A stretch of DNA of 64,000 nt from Candidatus Scotarchaeum otlingeri (lineage in GTDB: Archaea > Thermoproteota > Nitrososphaeria > Geothermarchaeales > JDFR-13), in the NCBI GenBank assembly GCA_002011075.2, contig MTMA02000006.1:155842-219841 (forward strand), written 5' to 3'. Position 1 is the stretch's first letter. Each line of letters starts with the position of its first letter. The notes beneath the pieces are model-generated. The model did not search any database. It had not been told where the DNA came from and worked only from the letters and a program-made list of their open reading frames with translations. This document shows, piece by piece, positions 51,158 through 60,051 of this stretch. The position numbers and the translations under genes are program-made.

Positions 51158-51513
51158 TCTAACCAAAAAACTTGCTGTTTTTCTAGAATAATTTTTTAAC
51201 AGAGCGTATTAAAAATATATATTAGCTGCTCATCAATGCTATAGGTCGGGTTGCATTTAGTTAATGGAAAAACTTTGGGGATTGTGTAGAAAAAACAAAG
51301 AAAAAGTTTTTTGAAGAAAAGTCATAAAACATTTATTAATGCACAGAAATAAATTCGCCAACTAAGGACGTCACAATAAGGAGAAAACATGTGTTCCACA
51401 TATAGCAAGATTCCATCCTCCAATTATCACATAGAGATACATCTAGTATTTCGTGAGGTATTTAATGCCTTAATAAAACTATAGCTACTAGATTTTTCAC
51501 TATAACCAGGTTG
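51158..51513. other. Intergenic gap; possible tiny ORF
   Basis: About 355 AT-rich bases. At 51390 an ATG preceded by ataaggag opens 31 codons (MCSTYSKIPSSNYHIEIH...) ending at 51485. The ribosome-binding site is good, but the peptide has no recognisable features. T-rich stretches after the tRNA (51176-51200) probably terminate its transcript. Confidence 0.3.
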
Positions 51514-52623
51514 CTAGCCTTTGACGCTGGCTAGTAACGGAATAGGATCATATATTTCGTGGCCATATTTTTTGTATGCCTCTTCCAATTTCTCTATTAT
51601 ATTCGGGAACTCTAGGGCTTCACCAAGTTCTATTATTCCGATAGGAACATTCAAAGCCAATTTAAATATTGCATCAATTTTTTCTCTACCTGCGATATTC
51701 TCATTAATAATTCTGTATGCTTCATTGACGGTTACCGATATAATTAGTGAGGCATCGTAGGGGTTTCCTTCTTCTAGTAATGCATTTTCATCCCTCCATT
51801 CATAAAAGCCTTTTCCAGACTTCTTACCCACCTCCCCCCTCTTTATATAGTTAAGCAGTAATTCCTGGGGAATGCTGAATCTATCTCCATATACCTCTCT
51901 AAGGTTCATAAATATCTTATAAGCGGTATCCAATCCTATTAGGTCAAGCCCTTCAATTAATCCGAATGGCATACCAAGTAGTCTTATAGCTCCATCAATA
52001 TCCTCTTTCTTATCGCCTCTCTCCAAACTCAGAAGTCCTTCTGTAAATCCTGCATACAGCATTCTATTAAGGACAAATCCTCTACATTCTTTTTCGATTA
52101 ACACGGGTTCTTTACCTATCTTTTTCGAAACATCTATTACAGTATCAATAACTCCTTTTATAGTGTTTTTGCTTGGCACTATTTCTACAAGATTCATAAC
52201 CAATGGCGGATTGGAAAAGTGCATTGCACATATTCTCTCCGGGTATCTCAAATTTAGAGATATTTCCGTAGGTGTATAGCTTGAGGTGTTTGTAGCTATA
52301 GGTACATTTTTGTCTATAAAATCCTCCACTAAGCTCAACACATCTCTTTTAACCTTTAAATCCTCAGTTACCGCTTCAAATATGAAATCAGCGGTCCTTA
52401 GACAAGCGATATCTCTCTCATAATTAATTTTATATATAGAATCTGTGTTTTTTAGATAGCCCTTAGACACAAATTCCTTAATATTGGTACTATGCCTTTT
52501 TCTCGCTTTTCTTAATGCATCTTGACTAATATCTATAAGGTAAACATTATAACCGGCATCGGCAAATAATAAGGATATATCTGTACCCATCAATCCAGCT
52601 CCAATAACTCCAACACACTCCAT
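51514..52623 (-). CDS. 3-Hydroxyacyl-CoA dehydrogenase
   Basis: A 369-residue NAD-dependent dehydrogenase of beta oxidation or the hydroxybutyrate pathways. Rossmann motif GVIGAGLMGTDISLLFADAG, DFIFEAVTEDLKVKRDVL, ATNTSSYTPTEIS with catalytic Ser/Asn region, RICAMHFSNPP with the His-Glu dyad (MHF...VEIVPS), and two C-terminal helical domains (RGFVLNRMLYAGFTEGLLSLERG; SGKGFYEW). It lacks the enoyl-hydratase half found in fused crenarchaeal forms. It stands alone. Confidence 0.93.
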   Translation of the reverse strand: MECVGVIGAGLMGTDISLLFADAGYNVYLIDISQDALRKARKRHSTNIKEFVSKGYLKNTDSIYKINYERDIACLRTADFIFEAVTEDLKVKRDVLSLVEDFIDKNVPIATNTSSYTPTEISLNLRYPERICAMHFSNPPLVMNLVEIVPSKNTIKGVIDTVIDVSKKIGKEPVLIEKECRGFVLNRMLYAGFTEGLLSLERGDKKEDIDGAIRLLGMPFGLIEGLDLIGLDTAYKIFMNLREVYGDRFSIPQELLLNYIKRGEVGKKSGKGFYEWRDENALLEEGNPYDASLIISVTVNEAYRIINENIAGREKIDAIFKLALNVPIGIIELGEALEFPNIIEKLEEAYKKYGHEIYDPIPLLASVKG

Positions 52624-52907
52624 ATTCCATCATCAAAAATAATTTTTACTTTACTTTATTTGTGTTAGGCACCTGATTGAAAAAGATAGAGATGAATAAT
52701 AGGCCTTCGATATGCTATTATATTATGTATATTATTGCTTGTAATAATAGAAATCGATTTCAGATAAGTTTATCACTGTTATTCACCTTATTATAATAAC
52801 TTAATATTTTCTTAATGAACACCGCATCACACTATCCTGCCTACTTTATGGTGATATATAGAGCATCCTTTTTCTTTAGATAGATTATTAGAAATCATTA
52901 TTTATGA

Positions 52908-53006
52908 TGGGGCCGGTGGGATTTGAACCCACGACACCTCGGTTTCTGTTTCCAGCTTAGCTATTGGGCTTCAGCCGAGCGCTCTCCCGGGCTGAGCTAC
53001 GGCCCC
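52908..53006 (-). tRNA. tRNA-Phe (GAA), intron-containing
   Basis: Minus strand: acceptor GGGGCCG/CGGCCCC, D arm GCTC/GAGC, anticodon stem CTCGG/CCGAG. The 32-base loop shrinks to CTGAAGA on removing a 25-base canonical intron, giving anticodon GAA. T arm GTGGG/CCCAC, discriminator A, CCA not encoded. Confidence 0.92.
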
Positions 53007-53080
53007 ATGGAAATGTTTTCCTAAATATTTTGTTGTCTCTATTTATATTTATTTATTATCGACTTAGCTAATGGTTTTTG

Positions 53081-53551
53081 ATGAGTATTCGTCAAGTAAG
53101 CAAAAGAGAATTTAGAGAGTTGATGAGTCGTCTTAGCCGATATGTTCTTCCAGAGAATTTCATAAAGTCTAAAGATATAAAAAGTGTATCCTTCAGAGAT
53201 AAAGAATTATTCATTGTTAATCAAAAGCCCCTATTTGTAAAGATAGGTAGAATAGTAATTCCATATATTGAGAATAGTTGGTTATTGGAGCAGTTGCCCA
53301 AGATAATTGTTGATACTGGGGCGGTTCCACATCTATCAAATGGGGCAGACGTTATGATTCCCGGTATAGTATCATATCAACATTTTGAGAAAGATGATAT
53401 TGTATGTGTCTATGTAGAGAAGTATGATATTCCATTGGCCATCGGCGTAGCTTTACTATCTTCGGAAGACCTTTCTGGAGCTAAGCGGGGAAAGGCAGTT
53501 AGAAATTTGCATTACAGAGGAGATGAGGTATGGAGATACCTTAAGGGATGA
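53081..53551 (+). CDS. PUA-domain RNA-binding protein (MCT-1/DUF1947-like)
   Basis: A 156-residue archaeal relative of eukaryotic MCT-1, a translation factor partner. N-terminal DUF1947-like domain (SKREFRELMSRLSRYVLPE...FIVNQKPLFVKIG) and C-terminal PUA domain (PKIIVDTGAVPHLSNGADVMIPGIV, with IAIGVALLSSEDLSGAKRGKAV-like tail). It heads a cluster of ribosomal and translation genes. The ATG is preceded by an in-frame TTG that I disregard. Confidence 0.88.
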   Translation: MSIRQVSKREFRELMSRLSRYVLPENFIKSKDIKSVSFRDKELFIVNQKPLFVKIGRIVIPYIENSWLLEQLPKIIVDTGAVPHLSNGADVMIPGIVSYQHFEKDDIVCVYVEKYDIPLAIGVALLSSEDLSGAKRGKAVRNLHYRGDEVWRYLKG

Positions 53552-53640
53552 GGGACTATATATGTTTGAAGATTTAAATTATAGGAAGCTATTCCATCTA
53601 TTAATTGAAGTGTACCAATAATATGTGAGGTTGTATCGAG

Positions 53641-54093
53641 ATGGTAAGTGTTAAAGATGTCCCGGCTGATATTTATCTTAAAAAACTAAAAGAATATATT
53701 AAGAAAAATATTCATGAGGTTAAACCCCCTGAATGGGCTAAATATGTAAAGACAAGTGCAGCTCGAGAGCATCCCCCTGAGGACCCTGATTGGTGGTATG
53801 TAAGAGCAGCCAGTCTACTTAGAAAAATATATATTCATGGACCTATAGGGGTAAGTCGATTGAGAGAATTTTATGGTGGACGCAAAAATAGAGGTGTCAA
53901 ACCGGAGAGGCACTATGATGGCGCCGCGGGTAATATTCGAAAAATACTTATCCAGTTAGAGGCCGCTGGGTTGATAATGAAAACTCCAAAGGGTAGGGAC
54001 CTAACTAGGGATGGTAGATCATTAATGGATAGGTTAGCCGCAGAGGTTAAGAAAGAGATTAATATTACACCATGGTATGAACAGTATGCATGA
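53641..54093 (+). CDS. rps19e: Small ribosomal subunit protein eS19
   Basis: A 150-residue eS19, winged-helix-like, archaeal/eukaryotic specific. VKDVPADIYLKKLKEYIKKN, PPEWAKYVKTSAAREHPPEDPDWWYVRAASLLRKIY, GVSRLREFYGGRKNRGVKPERHYDGAAGNIRKILIQLEAAGLI, read in pieces, are diagnostic. It takes part in 16S 3' processing. PDCD5 follows. Confidence 0.95.
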   Translation: MVSVKDVPADIYLKKLKEYIKKNIHEVKPPEWAKYVKTSAAREHPPEDPDWWYVRAASLLRKIYIHGPIGVSRLREFYGGRKNRGVKPERHYDGAAGNIRKILIQLEAAGLIMKTPKGRDLTRDGRSLMDRLAAEVKKEINITPWYEQYA

Positions 54094-54106
54094 ACGGTGG
54101 ATATAG

Positions 54107-54376
54107 ATGTATTACGGTAAGCCCGAGAATGAAAAGGAAAAAGAGGAGGAAGCGGCGAGAAAGGCGGAGATTCTTCGTAGGGCATTGACTATAGAGGCTA
54201 GACAGAGGCTGAGAAATGTATCTTTGGTTAGACCGGAGTTAGCCAAGAACGTCGAAAATATAATCATAAATCTGTACTTATCGGGAAAGATTACAGAACC
54301 GATCGATGATTCATCATTGAAACAGATTTTGTTACAGTTAACTAAGAAAAGAGATTTTAGAATTAGAGGGTTATGA
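54107..54376 (+). CDS. PDCD5-family DNA-binding protein
   Basis: An 89-residue three-helix-bundle protein of the TFAR19/PDCD5 family. Charged N-terminal helix (NEKEKEEEAARKAEILRRALT), then EARQRLRNVSLVRPELAKNVENIIINLYLSGKI and a C-terminal LKQILLQLTKKRDFRIRGL. The eS19-PDCD5-eL39-eL31-aIF6 order is widely conserved in archaea; its role, possibly ribosome-linked, is unclear. Confidence 0.92.
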   Translation: MYYGKPENEKEKEEEAARKAEILRRALTIEARQRLRNVSLVRPELAKNVENIIINLYLSGKITEPIDDSSLKQILLQLTKKRDFRIRGL

Positions 54377-54391
54377 AGAGAGGTTATGGTT

Positions 54392-54577
54392 ATGGCTAGG
54401 TATAAGATTCTGAGTGTTAAGAGGCGATTAGCACGGGCTTATAGATCAAATAAACCGGTTCCTATATGGGTGGTTGCAAAAACAATGGGTAGAGTGAGAA
54501 CATCCCCTGCTAGGAGACACTGGAGAAGAACTAAACTTAAAATAAAGAGAGAACCCTACTTCTCTCGCTATAGATAG
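54392..54577 (+). CDS. rpl39e: Large ribosomal subunit protein eL39
   Basis: A 61-residue basic protein, a little longer than the usual 51, lining the exit tunnel. RLARAYRSNKPVPIWVVAKTMGRVRTSPARRHWRRTKLK is the conserved core (read in pieces). I choose the ATG at 54392; another two codons upstream at 54386 is possible. Confidence 0.93.
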   Translation: MARYKILSVKRRLARAYRSNKPVPIWVVAKTMGRVRTSPARRHWRRTKLKIKREPYFSRYR

Positions 54578-54591
54578 AGAGGTATGGAAAA

Positions 54592-54903
54592 ATGAGTGAA
54601 GAAAAGAAAGCTGATGAAACTATAGATGAAAAATATGATTTTGATATTGTAGAGGAAAGAATTTATACCGTCCCGCTATGGATTAAGTTGCGAAGGACGC
54701 ATGGCTTAAAGAGAGCCAAAAAGGCAGCCAAATTCTTACGGGAATTTGTAGCTAGGCATATGAAGAATCCTAATGTTAAGATTAGTACAGAGGTCAATGA
54801 ACAGATATGGGCACGCGGAATAAGAAACCCTCCGAGAAGAATAAAAGTAAGGGTAGTGAGGACTAGCGAAGAGGAGATCTGGGTATTACCATTGAAGGAA
54901 TAA
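54592..54903 (+). CDS. rpl31e: Large ribosomal subunit protein eL31
   Basis: A 103-residue eL31 near the tunnel exit. After a short acidic N terminus comes ERIYTVPLWIKLRRTHGLKRAKKAAKFLREFVARHMK, then EVNEQIWARGIRNPPRRIKVRVVR and EEIWVLPL. Follows eL39 by 14 bases with GAGAGGT as ribosome-binding site. Confidence 0.95.
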   Translation: MSEEKKADETIDEKYDFDIVEERIYTVPLWIKLRRTHGLKRAKKAAKFLREFVARHMKNPNVKISTEVNEQIWARGIRNPPRRIKVRVVRTSEEEIWVLPLKE

Positions 54904-54955
54904 TCAGTTAACTATATTGAGAATATTATATTGTTGGAATCTAAAGTGAGTAATT

Positions 54956-55633
54956 TTGGAGATTGCTAGAATAAGTATATTGGGGAGTGTAAACATAGGG
55001 TTATATATAAAAGCTACAAACAAATATTTTCTTTATCATTCAGAGATCCTGGAGCGAAAAATAAAAACATTGAATAAATTCTTACGAACAGATGGGATAC
55101 CTATTAAACCACTAAATACGAGGGTTATCTCCCCGTTTATAGCTGGAAATAAAGACGGCGTTATCATATCAAAATATGCTGATGGAGATTTACTTACCAA
55201 TATAAAGAACTCTATGAAAGATCATGGTCTAAAAACGGTAGTATTAGATACGAAATATACTGCACTAGGTAACCTCACAGTTTTTAATGACCGTTACGCC
55301 TTAGTCTCTCCTTTAATCCCTATAAATGCTAGACGGCTAATTGCAGACGAACTAGGTGTAGAAGTTGCTGCATGCACCATAGGGCGAGCTTCATATATAG
55401 GCAGCCTTCTAGTAATAAATAATAAAGGAGGGCTCGTTTCACCTGTAATACGGGATGACGAGTTGGAGTTTATAGAAAGTTTCCTAAAAATTAATGTTTT
55501 TTCTGGGACTATTAATAGTGGGGTGCCATTTATATCTTCAGGATTGGTAGTTAATGATAAAGGTATCATTGTAGGTGAAGATACGGTGGGAAGAGAATTA
55601 TTTGTATTAACTCAAGCATTTGGGGGTGAGTGA
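54956..55633 (+). CDS. eif6: Translation initiation/ribosome anti-association factor aIF6
   Basis: A 225-residue pentein-fold protein with five quasi-repeats that binds the large subunit and blocks joining. SILGSVNIGLYIKATNKYFLY, GNKDGVIISKYA, DTKYTALGNLTVFNDRYALVSPLI, GRASYIGSLLVINNKGGLVSPVI and SSGLVVNDKGIIVGEDTVGRELF show the repeats. The start is TTG. Its stop abuts the prefoldin ATG; eL20 (LX), commonly found between them in archaea, is absent. Confidence 0.94.
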   Translation: MEIARISILGSVNIGLYIKATNKYFLYHSEILERKIKTLNKFLRTDGIPIKPLNTRVISPFIAGNKDGVIISKYADGDLLTNIKNSMKDHGLKTVVLDTKYTALGNLTVFNDRYALVSPLIPINARRLIADELGVEVAACTIGRASYIGSLLVINNKGGLVSPVIRDDELEFIESFLKINVFSGTINSGVPFISSGLVVNDKGIIVGEDTVGRELFVLTQAFGGE

Positions 55634-56053
55634 ATGTCGAAAGAACTAGCAGGTCTCTTATTGGAGCAAAGACGTATACTGCAAGATATTGAATCAATAT
55701 ATTCTGAGGTGGTGCTGCTTGAAAGAGCCATCGTGGAGAGGCAACTCGCGATCTCCGCTCTTAATGCCTATAAGACTGTTGTTAAAGGCAGAGACGCGTT
55801 AGTCCCAATAGGCGGAAATATTTACTTGCCATCTCGATTAATACCCGACCAAAAGGCCCTGATAGGGGTAGGAGCAAATGTATATTTGAGTAAAGAGATT
55901 GATGAAGCTCTGTCAGATGTTCAGAGAGCGCTGGAGAACCTTAACAATATGTATAAAAACCGTCTTGAAATACTCGAACAATTAAGAAGAAAATATGATG
56001 AGCTGACAGCTGTAATAGCCGAGCTACGTATGAAACAGGAAGGAAAGAAGTAA
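55634..56053 (+). CDS. pfdA: Prefoldin subunit alpha
   Basis: A 139-residue alpha prefoldin: N-terminal coiled-coil helix (LLLEQRRILQDIESIYSEVVLLERAIVERQLAISAL), the central hairpins (ALVPIGGNIYLPSRLI, ALIGVGANVYLSKEI) and C-terminal coiled coil. With the beta subunit it forms a hexameric holdase that delivers proteins to the thermosome. FtsY follows after one base. Confidence 0.94.
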   Translation: MSKELAGLLLEQRRILQDIESIYSEVVLLERAIVERQLAISALNAYKTVVKGRDALVPIGGNIYLPSRLIPDQKALIGVGANVYLSKEIDEALSDVQRALENLNNMYKNRLEILEQLRRKYDELTAVIAELRMKQEGKK

Positions 56054-56054
56054 A

Positions 56055-56963
56055 ATGTTTGGCCAACTAAAGAATCAACTAAATAAATTATTAAAGGGTG
56101 TCAAAGAGAGGGAACTCACAGAAAAAGATGTAGAGGAACTGGTTGATGAACTAAAAATTATTCTAATTAGTAACGATGTATCGTTTGAAGTTGCAGAATA
56201 CATTTCTGACATGTTATCACAAAGAATACTAGGGATGAAGGTCCCTAGATTTGGTGGAGCAAACAACCTTATATATAAGGAGTTGAAGAGTATTCTCCAT
56301 GAAATCCTCTCTAGATCAGAATCCACAGATTTATATAGTATTATTAAGAAAGGACCTAAACATCCCTATATACTTGTTTTCTTCGGAGTTAATGGAGTAG
56401 GTAAAACGACAACTATAGCTAAAATAGCTTATCATCTAAAAAGTCAAGGTGTCAAGCTGGTGTTGGCTTGTTCTGACACGTTCCGGGCAGGGGCGATAGA
56501 GCAACTTAAATATCATGCTGATAGACTCGGTGTGCCGATGATACAACAAAAGTATGGAGCTGATCCCGCTGCAGTTGCTTATGACGCCATAGAGCATGCC
56601 AAAGCTAGGGATATGGATGTTGTTATTATAGATACCGCGGGTAGACAGCATAGTAATATAAACCTGATGGATGAGTTAAGGAAGATAGTCAGGGTTTCAG
56701 AACCGGATAATAAGATATTAGTTCTCGACTCACTCACCGGTAACGATGCTTATTCTCAAGCGCTTTATTTTAATGAAGGGATCGGCATAGATGGAGTAAT
56801 CTTCACCAAAGTCGATGCAGATAGTAAGGGAGGCGCGATAATTACAGTCGCCAAGCTTCTAGAGAAACCTATTTATTATTTGGGAATAGGACAAAGCTAT
56901 AGTGATTTAATACCTTTTAGTGCCTCATATATATTAGATAAATTATTTGAATTCAGGATATAA
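56055..56963 (+). CDS. ftsY: Signal recognition particle receptor FtsY
   Basis: A 302-residue SRP GTPase. The N domain is about residues 1-95. The G domain has GVNGVGKTTT (111-120), DTFRAGA (141-147), DTAGRQ (193-198) and TKVDADSKGG (251-260). The acidic A domain is missing, as in many archaea. DTFRAGA with the GQ-YSDLIPF ending distinguishes FtsY from Srp54. It targets ribosomes to SecYE. It overlaps the possible argF upstream starts. Confidence 0.95.
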   Translation: MFGQLKNQLNKLLKGVKERELTEKDVEELVDELKIILISNDVSFEVAEYISDMLSQRILGMKVPRFGGANNLIYKELKSILHEILSRSESTDLYSIIKKGPKHPYILVFFGVNGVGKTTTIAKIAYHLKSQGVKLVLACSDTFRAGAIEQLKYHADRLGVPMIQQKYGADPAAVAYDAIEHAKARDMDVVIIDTAGRQHSNINLMDELRKIVRVSEPDNKILVLDSLTGNDAYSQALYFNEGIGIDGVIFTKVDADSKGGAIITVAKLLEKPIYYLGIGQSYSDLIPFSASYILDKLFEFRI

Positions 56964-57000
56964 TAATTTCTTGTCAACATCCGATTCAATGGCGATAGTG

Positions 57001-57930
57001 ATGGTTAAGCGTGATTTACTAACTATAGACGATATAAATCTAGAGGAGGTCATACAGCTCATAGATCTAGGACTTAAGATAAAGAGAGGTATAATAGATG
57101 TTTCAAAGGATCTTAATGGAAAAATTATGGCGATGATTTTCCAGAAGCCCTCAACTAGAACAAGGGTTTCCTTTGAGGTGGCCATGATTGAGATGGGTGG
57201 TCACGCATTATATTTAGGATGGGATCAGCTGCAACTTGGAAGGGGAGAAACTATCGCCGATACAGCGCGTGTTCTCAGTAGATATGTGGATATTATCATG
57301 GCTCGAGTATATAGGCATGCTGATATAGCCGAGTTATCTAAATATTCATCTATTCCTGTAATAAACGGGTTATCTGATTTATATCACCCAGTTCAGATTT
57401 TATCAGATCTACTGACTATCCAAGAGGTTTTTGGAAAGCTTAAGGGATTAAAGTTGGCTTTTATTGGAGACGGCTCAAGTAATGTGTGTCATTCACTATT
57501 ATTAGGATGCACAAAAGTTGGTATAGATATTTCTGTGGCTACTCCCAAAGAATTTCCCCCCAATAGAAATGTATTAAATAAAGCCTATGATTACATAAGA
57601 GTATCCGGTTCCTATATCAAAGTTACCGATGATCCCCATATAGCCGCTAAGGATGCCGATATTATCTACACAGATACATTTGTATCTATGGGGTTCGAGG
57701 AGGAAAGGGAAAAACGCATCAGAATATTTATCCCTAGATATCAGGTAACCAAAAATATTATGTCTAAAGCAAATAGTAGAGCCGTCTTCATGCACTGCTT
57801 ACCTGCACATAGAGGCGAGGAAGTCTCTGATGAGGTTATAGATGGAGACCAATCTATAGTATGGGACCAGGCTGAAAATAGACTCCATATGCAAAAAGCA
57901 ATATTAAGGTGGCTACTTGCCGATGTCTAG
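57001..57930 (+). CDS. argF: Ornithine carbamoyltransferase
   Basis: Forms citrulline from ornithine and carbamoyl phosphate. Carbamoyl-phosphate motif STRTR, the domain-linking HPVQ (normally HPCQ), DTFVSMG for the ornithine loop (DVWVSMG in most) and HCLPAHRGEEVSDEV are visible, the last with the catalytic Cys. The HPVQ and DTFVSMG variants are slightly unusual. I choose ATG 57001; in-frame starts at 56989 and 56947 are possible, the last overlapping ftsY. No other arginine gene is near. Confidence 0.9.
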   Translation: MVKRDLLTIDDINLEEVIQLIDLGLKIKRGIIDVSKDLNGKIMAMIFQKPSTRTRVSFEVAMIEMGGHALYLGWDQLQLGRGETIADTARVLSRYVDIIMARVYRHADIAELSKYSSIPVINGLSDLYHPVQILSDLLTIQEVFGKLKGLKLAFIGDGSSNVCHSLLLGCTKVGIDISVATPKEFPPNRNVLNKAYDYIRVSGSYIKVTDDPHIAAKDADIIYTDTFVSMGFEEEREKRIRIFIPRYQVTKNIMSKANSRAVFMHCLPAHRGEEVSDEVIDGDQSIVWDQAENRLHMQKAILRWLLADV

Positions 57931-58741
57931 AGAATGTAATGTTTTGTTTGTATATAGTAATCAGGATGTAGCCGGTATTTCGATGGCTAAATATTTAATT
58001 GATCTTCTCAATATGGAGAAACTTGATGCTAAGACCTTCAAATATAAAGATTATTTATTGATTCAAGTTGATCAAGATATAATATTTACAGACGGTATAG
58101 AGGAATCACTGGATATAAACCCCAATTTAATAATTTTCTTGTCTAGACATAGTTCGACAGCTCATATAAAGACCCTAAGTGTTCATGTGACAGGGAATCC
58201 CTTGGAATATAAGGAGTATGGCGGTGAGAAATACGAGCTAGCGCCTACGGACCCGATTTTAATGAGAACAACTCTTCTAAATATATATGATTACGCAGAT
58301 AGAATCAACTTGACAAAGGAATATACAGTGACCATGGAGGTTACCCATCACGGCCCGACCAAGATATATGCGCCATCATTCTTTGTGGAGGTAGGGTCCA
58401 CAGTAGAGGAGTGGAAAGATAGGAGGGCTTCAAAAGTTGTTGTGGATGCAGTTTTAGAGGCTATTAAGAATCCCATAGGCGGGATCCCATCAGTGGGGTT
58501 GGGCGGCCCTCATTATGCACCTACTTTCACCAGATATGTCATAGATAAAGATTACGCTGTGGGACATATATTATCGAAATATGTTTTGGATAAAATTAAT
58601 GAAGAAGTATTAAGACAGAGTTTCAAAAAAACGTTGAATGCAGATACAGCATTATTTGACTGGAAAGGCATAAAGGGTGGAACTAGAAGAAAGTTAAGGG
58701 AGCTTATAGAGGATTGGGGGTATAGAGTGATAAGAATATAA
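57923..58741 (+). CDS. dtdA: D-aminoacyl-tRNA deacylase (DTD2/GEK1 family)
   Basis: A 272-residue archaeal DTD2, which removes D-amino acids from tRNA. Landmarks are LIIFLSRHSSTAHIKTLSVHVTGNP, TMEVTHHGPTKIYAPSFFVEVGST, GGIPSVGLGGPHYAPTFTRYVI and the AVGHILSKYVL segment. ATG 57923 overlaps the argF stop; a TTG two codons upstream is possible. With AlaX and AlaS it belongs to translation quality control. Confidence 0.93.
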   Translation: MSRECNVLFVYSNQDVAGISMAKYLIDLLNMEKLDAKTFKYKDYLLIQVDQDIIFTDGIEESLDINPNLIIFLSRHSSTAHIKTLSVHVTGNPLEYKEYGGEKYELAPTDPILMRTTLLNIYDYADRINLTKEYTVTMEVTHHGPTKIYAPSFFVEVGSTVEEWKDRRASKVVVDAVLEAIKNPIGGIPSVGLGGPHYAPTFTRYVIDKDYAVGHILSKYVLDKINEEVLRQSFKKTLNADTALFDWKGIKGGTRRKLRELIEDWGYRVIRI

Positions 58742-58901
58742 ATCGAGATTTTGGTGTAGATAATATCTCTATTTCTCGGGCGCTGAACCTCTATATCCTA
58801 TAATAGCATTAAAACCTTAGGGTAAATTAAAAGTATAAAAATAAAAATAAGTATGATAAGTATGATAATATAGTCGGTTTGACAGATAGGTGTATGATTA
58901 A

Positions 58902-59072
58902 ATGTCTACATTGAGGAGATACCTGGATATATTAAAATTGGCACAGAAGCCCTCGTGGGAGGAATTTAGTAAATACTCTAGGTTAGTCGTTATTGGTATG
59001 GCATTGCTAGGCGTTATTGCCTTTATAGTAAAGATAATTATGACTCTTGCGACGCTACCATTGTTGGGGTGA
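58902..59072 (+). CDS. secE: Protein translocase subunit SecE (Sec61 gamma)
   Basis: A 56-residue tail-anchored protein: an amphipathic helix (RRYLDILKLAQKPSWEEFSKYSRLV) followed by one membrane helix (VIGMALLGVIAFIVKIIM). The KPSWEEF motif is conserved in archaeal SecE. It clamps SecY. Its stop overlaps the spt5 ribosome-binding site, the conserved secE-spt5-rpl11 order. A TATA-like aagtataaaaataaa lies near 58831-58848. Confidence 0.92.
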   Translation: MSTLRRYLDILKLAQKPSWEEFSKYSRLVVIGMALLGVIAFIVKIIMTLATLPLLG

Positions 59073-59077
59073 CATCG

Positions 59078-59533
59078 TTGACGGACCTCACTTCAAATAA
59101 GTTCTTTGCTATAAGGGTGACGGGGGGGCAAGAAGAGAATGTAGCGAAGATAATTAGGCAGAGAGTTGAAGCTGAAAACCTTCCTATATATTCAATTTTA
59201 ATTCCACCCGGGACCAAAGGCTTATTAATTATTGAAGCGGACAATGCAAATGTTGTTAGTGATGCTGTTAGTGGTATAAAATATTTTAAGAGGATGGTCT
59301 TCGGCACAGTTTCGCCCGAAGAGGTTATTGCCGTGGTAAAAGCCAAAATTGAGGAGGAAGAATTCAAGGTTGGTGATATTGTAGAGGTTATCTCAGGTCC
59401 CTTTAGAGATATGAAGGCCAGAGTTATGAGGGTTGATAAGGATAAAAAAGAGGTTGTTATTGAGTTTCTGGATAGATCTGTAACTTTACCAATAACTGTT
59501 TCAACCGATATGTTAAAGAGGTCTAAAGGCTAG
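59078..59533 (+). CDS. spt5: Transcription elongation factor Spt5 (NusG)
   Basis: A 151-residue archaeal Spt5: NGN domain (KFFAIRVTGGQEENVAKIIRQRVEAE...SILIPPGTKGLLIIEADN...DAVSGIKYFKRMVFG) and C-terminal KOW domain (FKVGDIVEVISGPFRDMKARVMRVDKDKKEVVIEFLD). It bridges RNA polymerase and ribosome. I choose TTG 59078 after GGGGTGAC; GTG 59069 overlaps secE. Confidence 0.93.
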   Translation: MTDLTSNKFFAIRVTGGQEENVAKIIRQRVEAENLPIYSILIPPGTKGLLIIEADNANVVSDAVSGIKYFKRMVFGTVSPEEVIAVVKAKIEEEEFKVGDIVEVISGPFRDMKARVMRVDKDKKEVVIEFLDRSVTLPITVSTDMLKRSKG

Positions 59534-59550
59534 AAAGGAGGTTATATATA

Positions 59551-60051
59551 ATGAGTAAAAAACAAACTATAGAAGCATTAGTAAGTGGAGGTGCGGCTAC
59601 AGCGGGTCCGCCTCTAGGCCCCGCTCTAGGCCCTCTCGGCATTAATGTATTAGCAGTTATAAATAGAATTAATGAGTTAACAAAGGATTTTAAAGGACTT
59701 AAAGTTCCTGTTAAAGTGATTGTAGATCTTGATACAAAGGAGTTTGAGGTTGAAGTAGGTATTCCTACCGCATCTGCGTTGATACTGAAGGAGGCAGGTG
59801 TAGAGAAAGGATCCTCTAATCCTGGCTCCGAATTTGTTGGCGACATCTCCTTTGACCAGCTGATTAGAGTGGCTAGGATAATTGGGCAAAAGACTCATAT
59901 CTCCGATCTTAAAAAGGCGGTTTTGCAGGTACTGGGTACCTGCGTAAGTATGGGAATCACCATAGACGGCTCTGATCCACGGGATATTACTAAAAAGGTT
60001 AAGGAAGGTGAATATGATCAAATGATATATGGAGGTGCATTAGATGAGTAG
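59551..60051 (+). CDS. rpl11: Large ribosomal subunit protein uL11
   Basis: A 166-residue uL11, part of the GTPase-associated centre. GGAATAGPPLGPALGPLGINVLAVINRINELTKDFKGLKVPVKV and GTCVSMGITIDGSDPRDI are diagnostic (in pieces). Strong AAAGGAGGT ahead of the ATG. Overlaps uL1 by 8 bases. Confidence 0.96.
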   Translation: MSKKQTIEALVSGGAATAGPPLGPALGPLGINVLAVINRINELTKDFKGLKVPVKVIVDLDTKEFEVEVGIPTASALILKEAGVEKGSSNPGSEFVGDISFDQLIRVARIIGQKTHISDLKKAVLQVLGTCVSMGITIDGSDPRDITKKVKEGEYDQMIYGGALDE

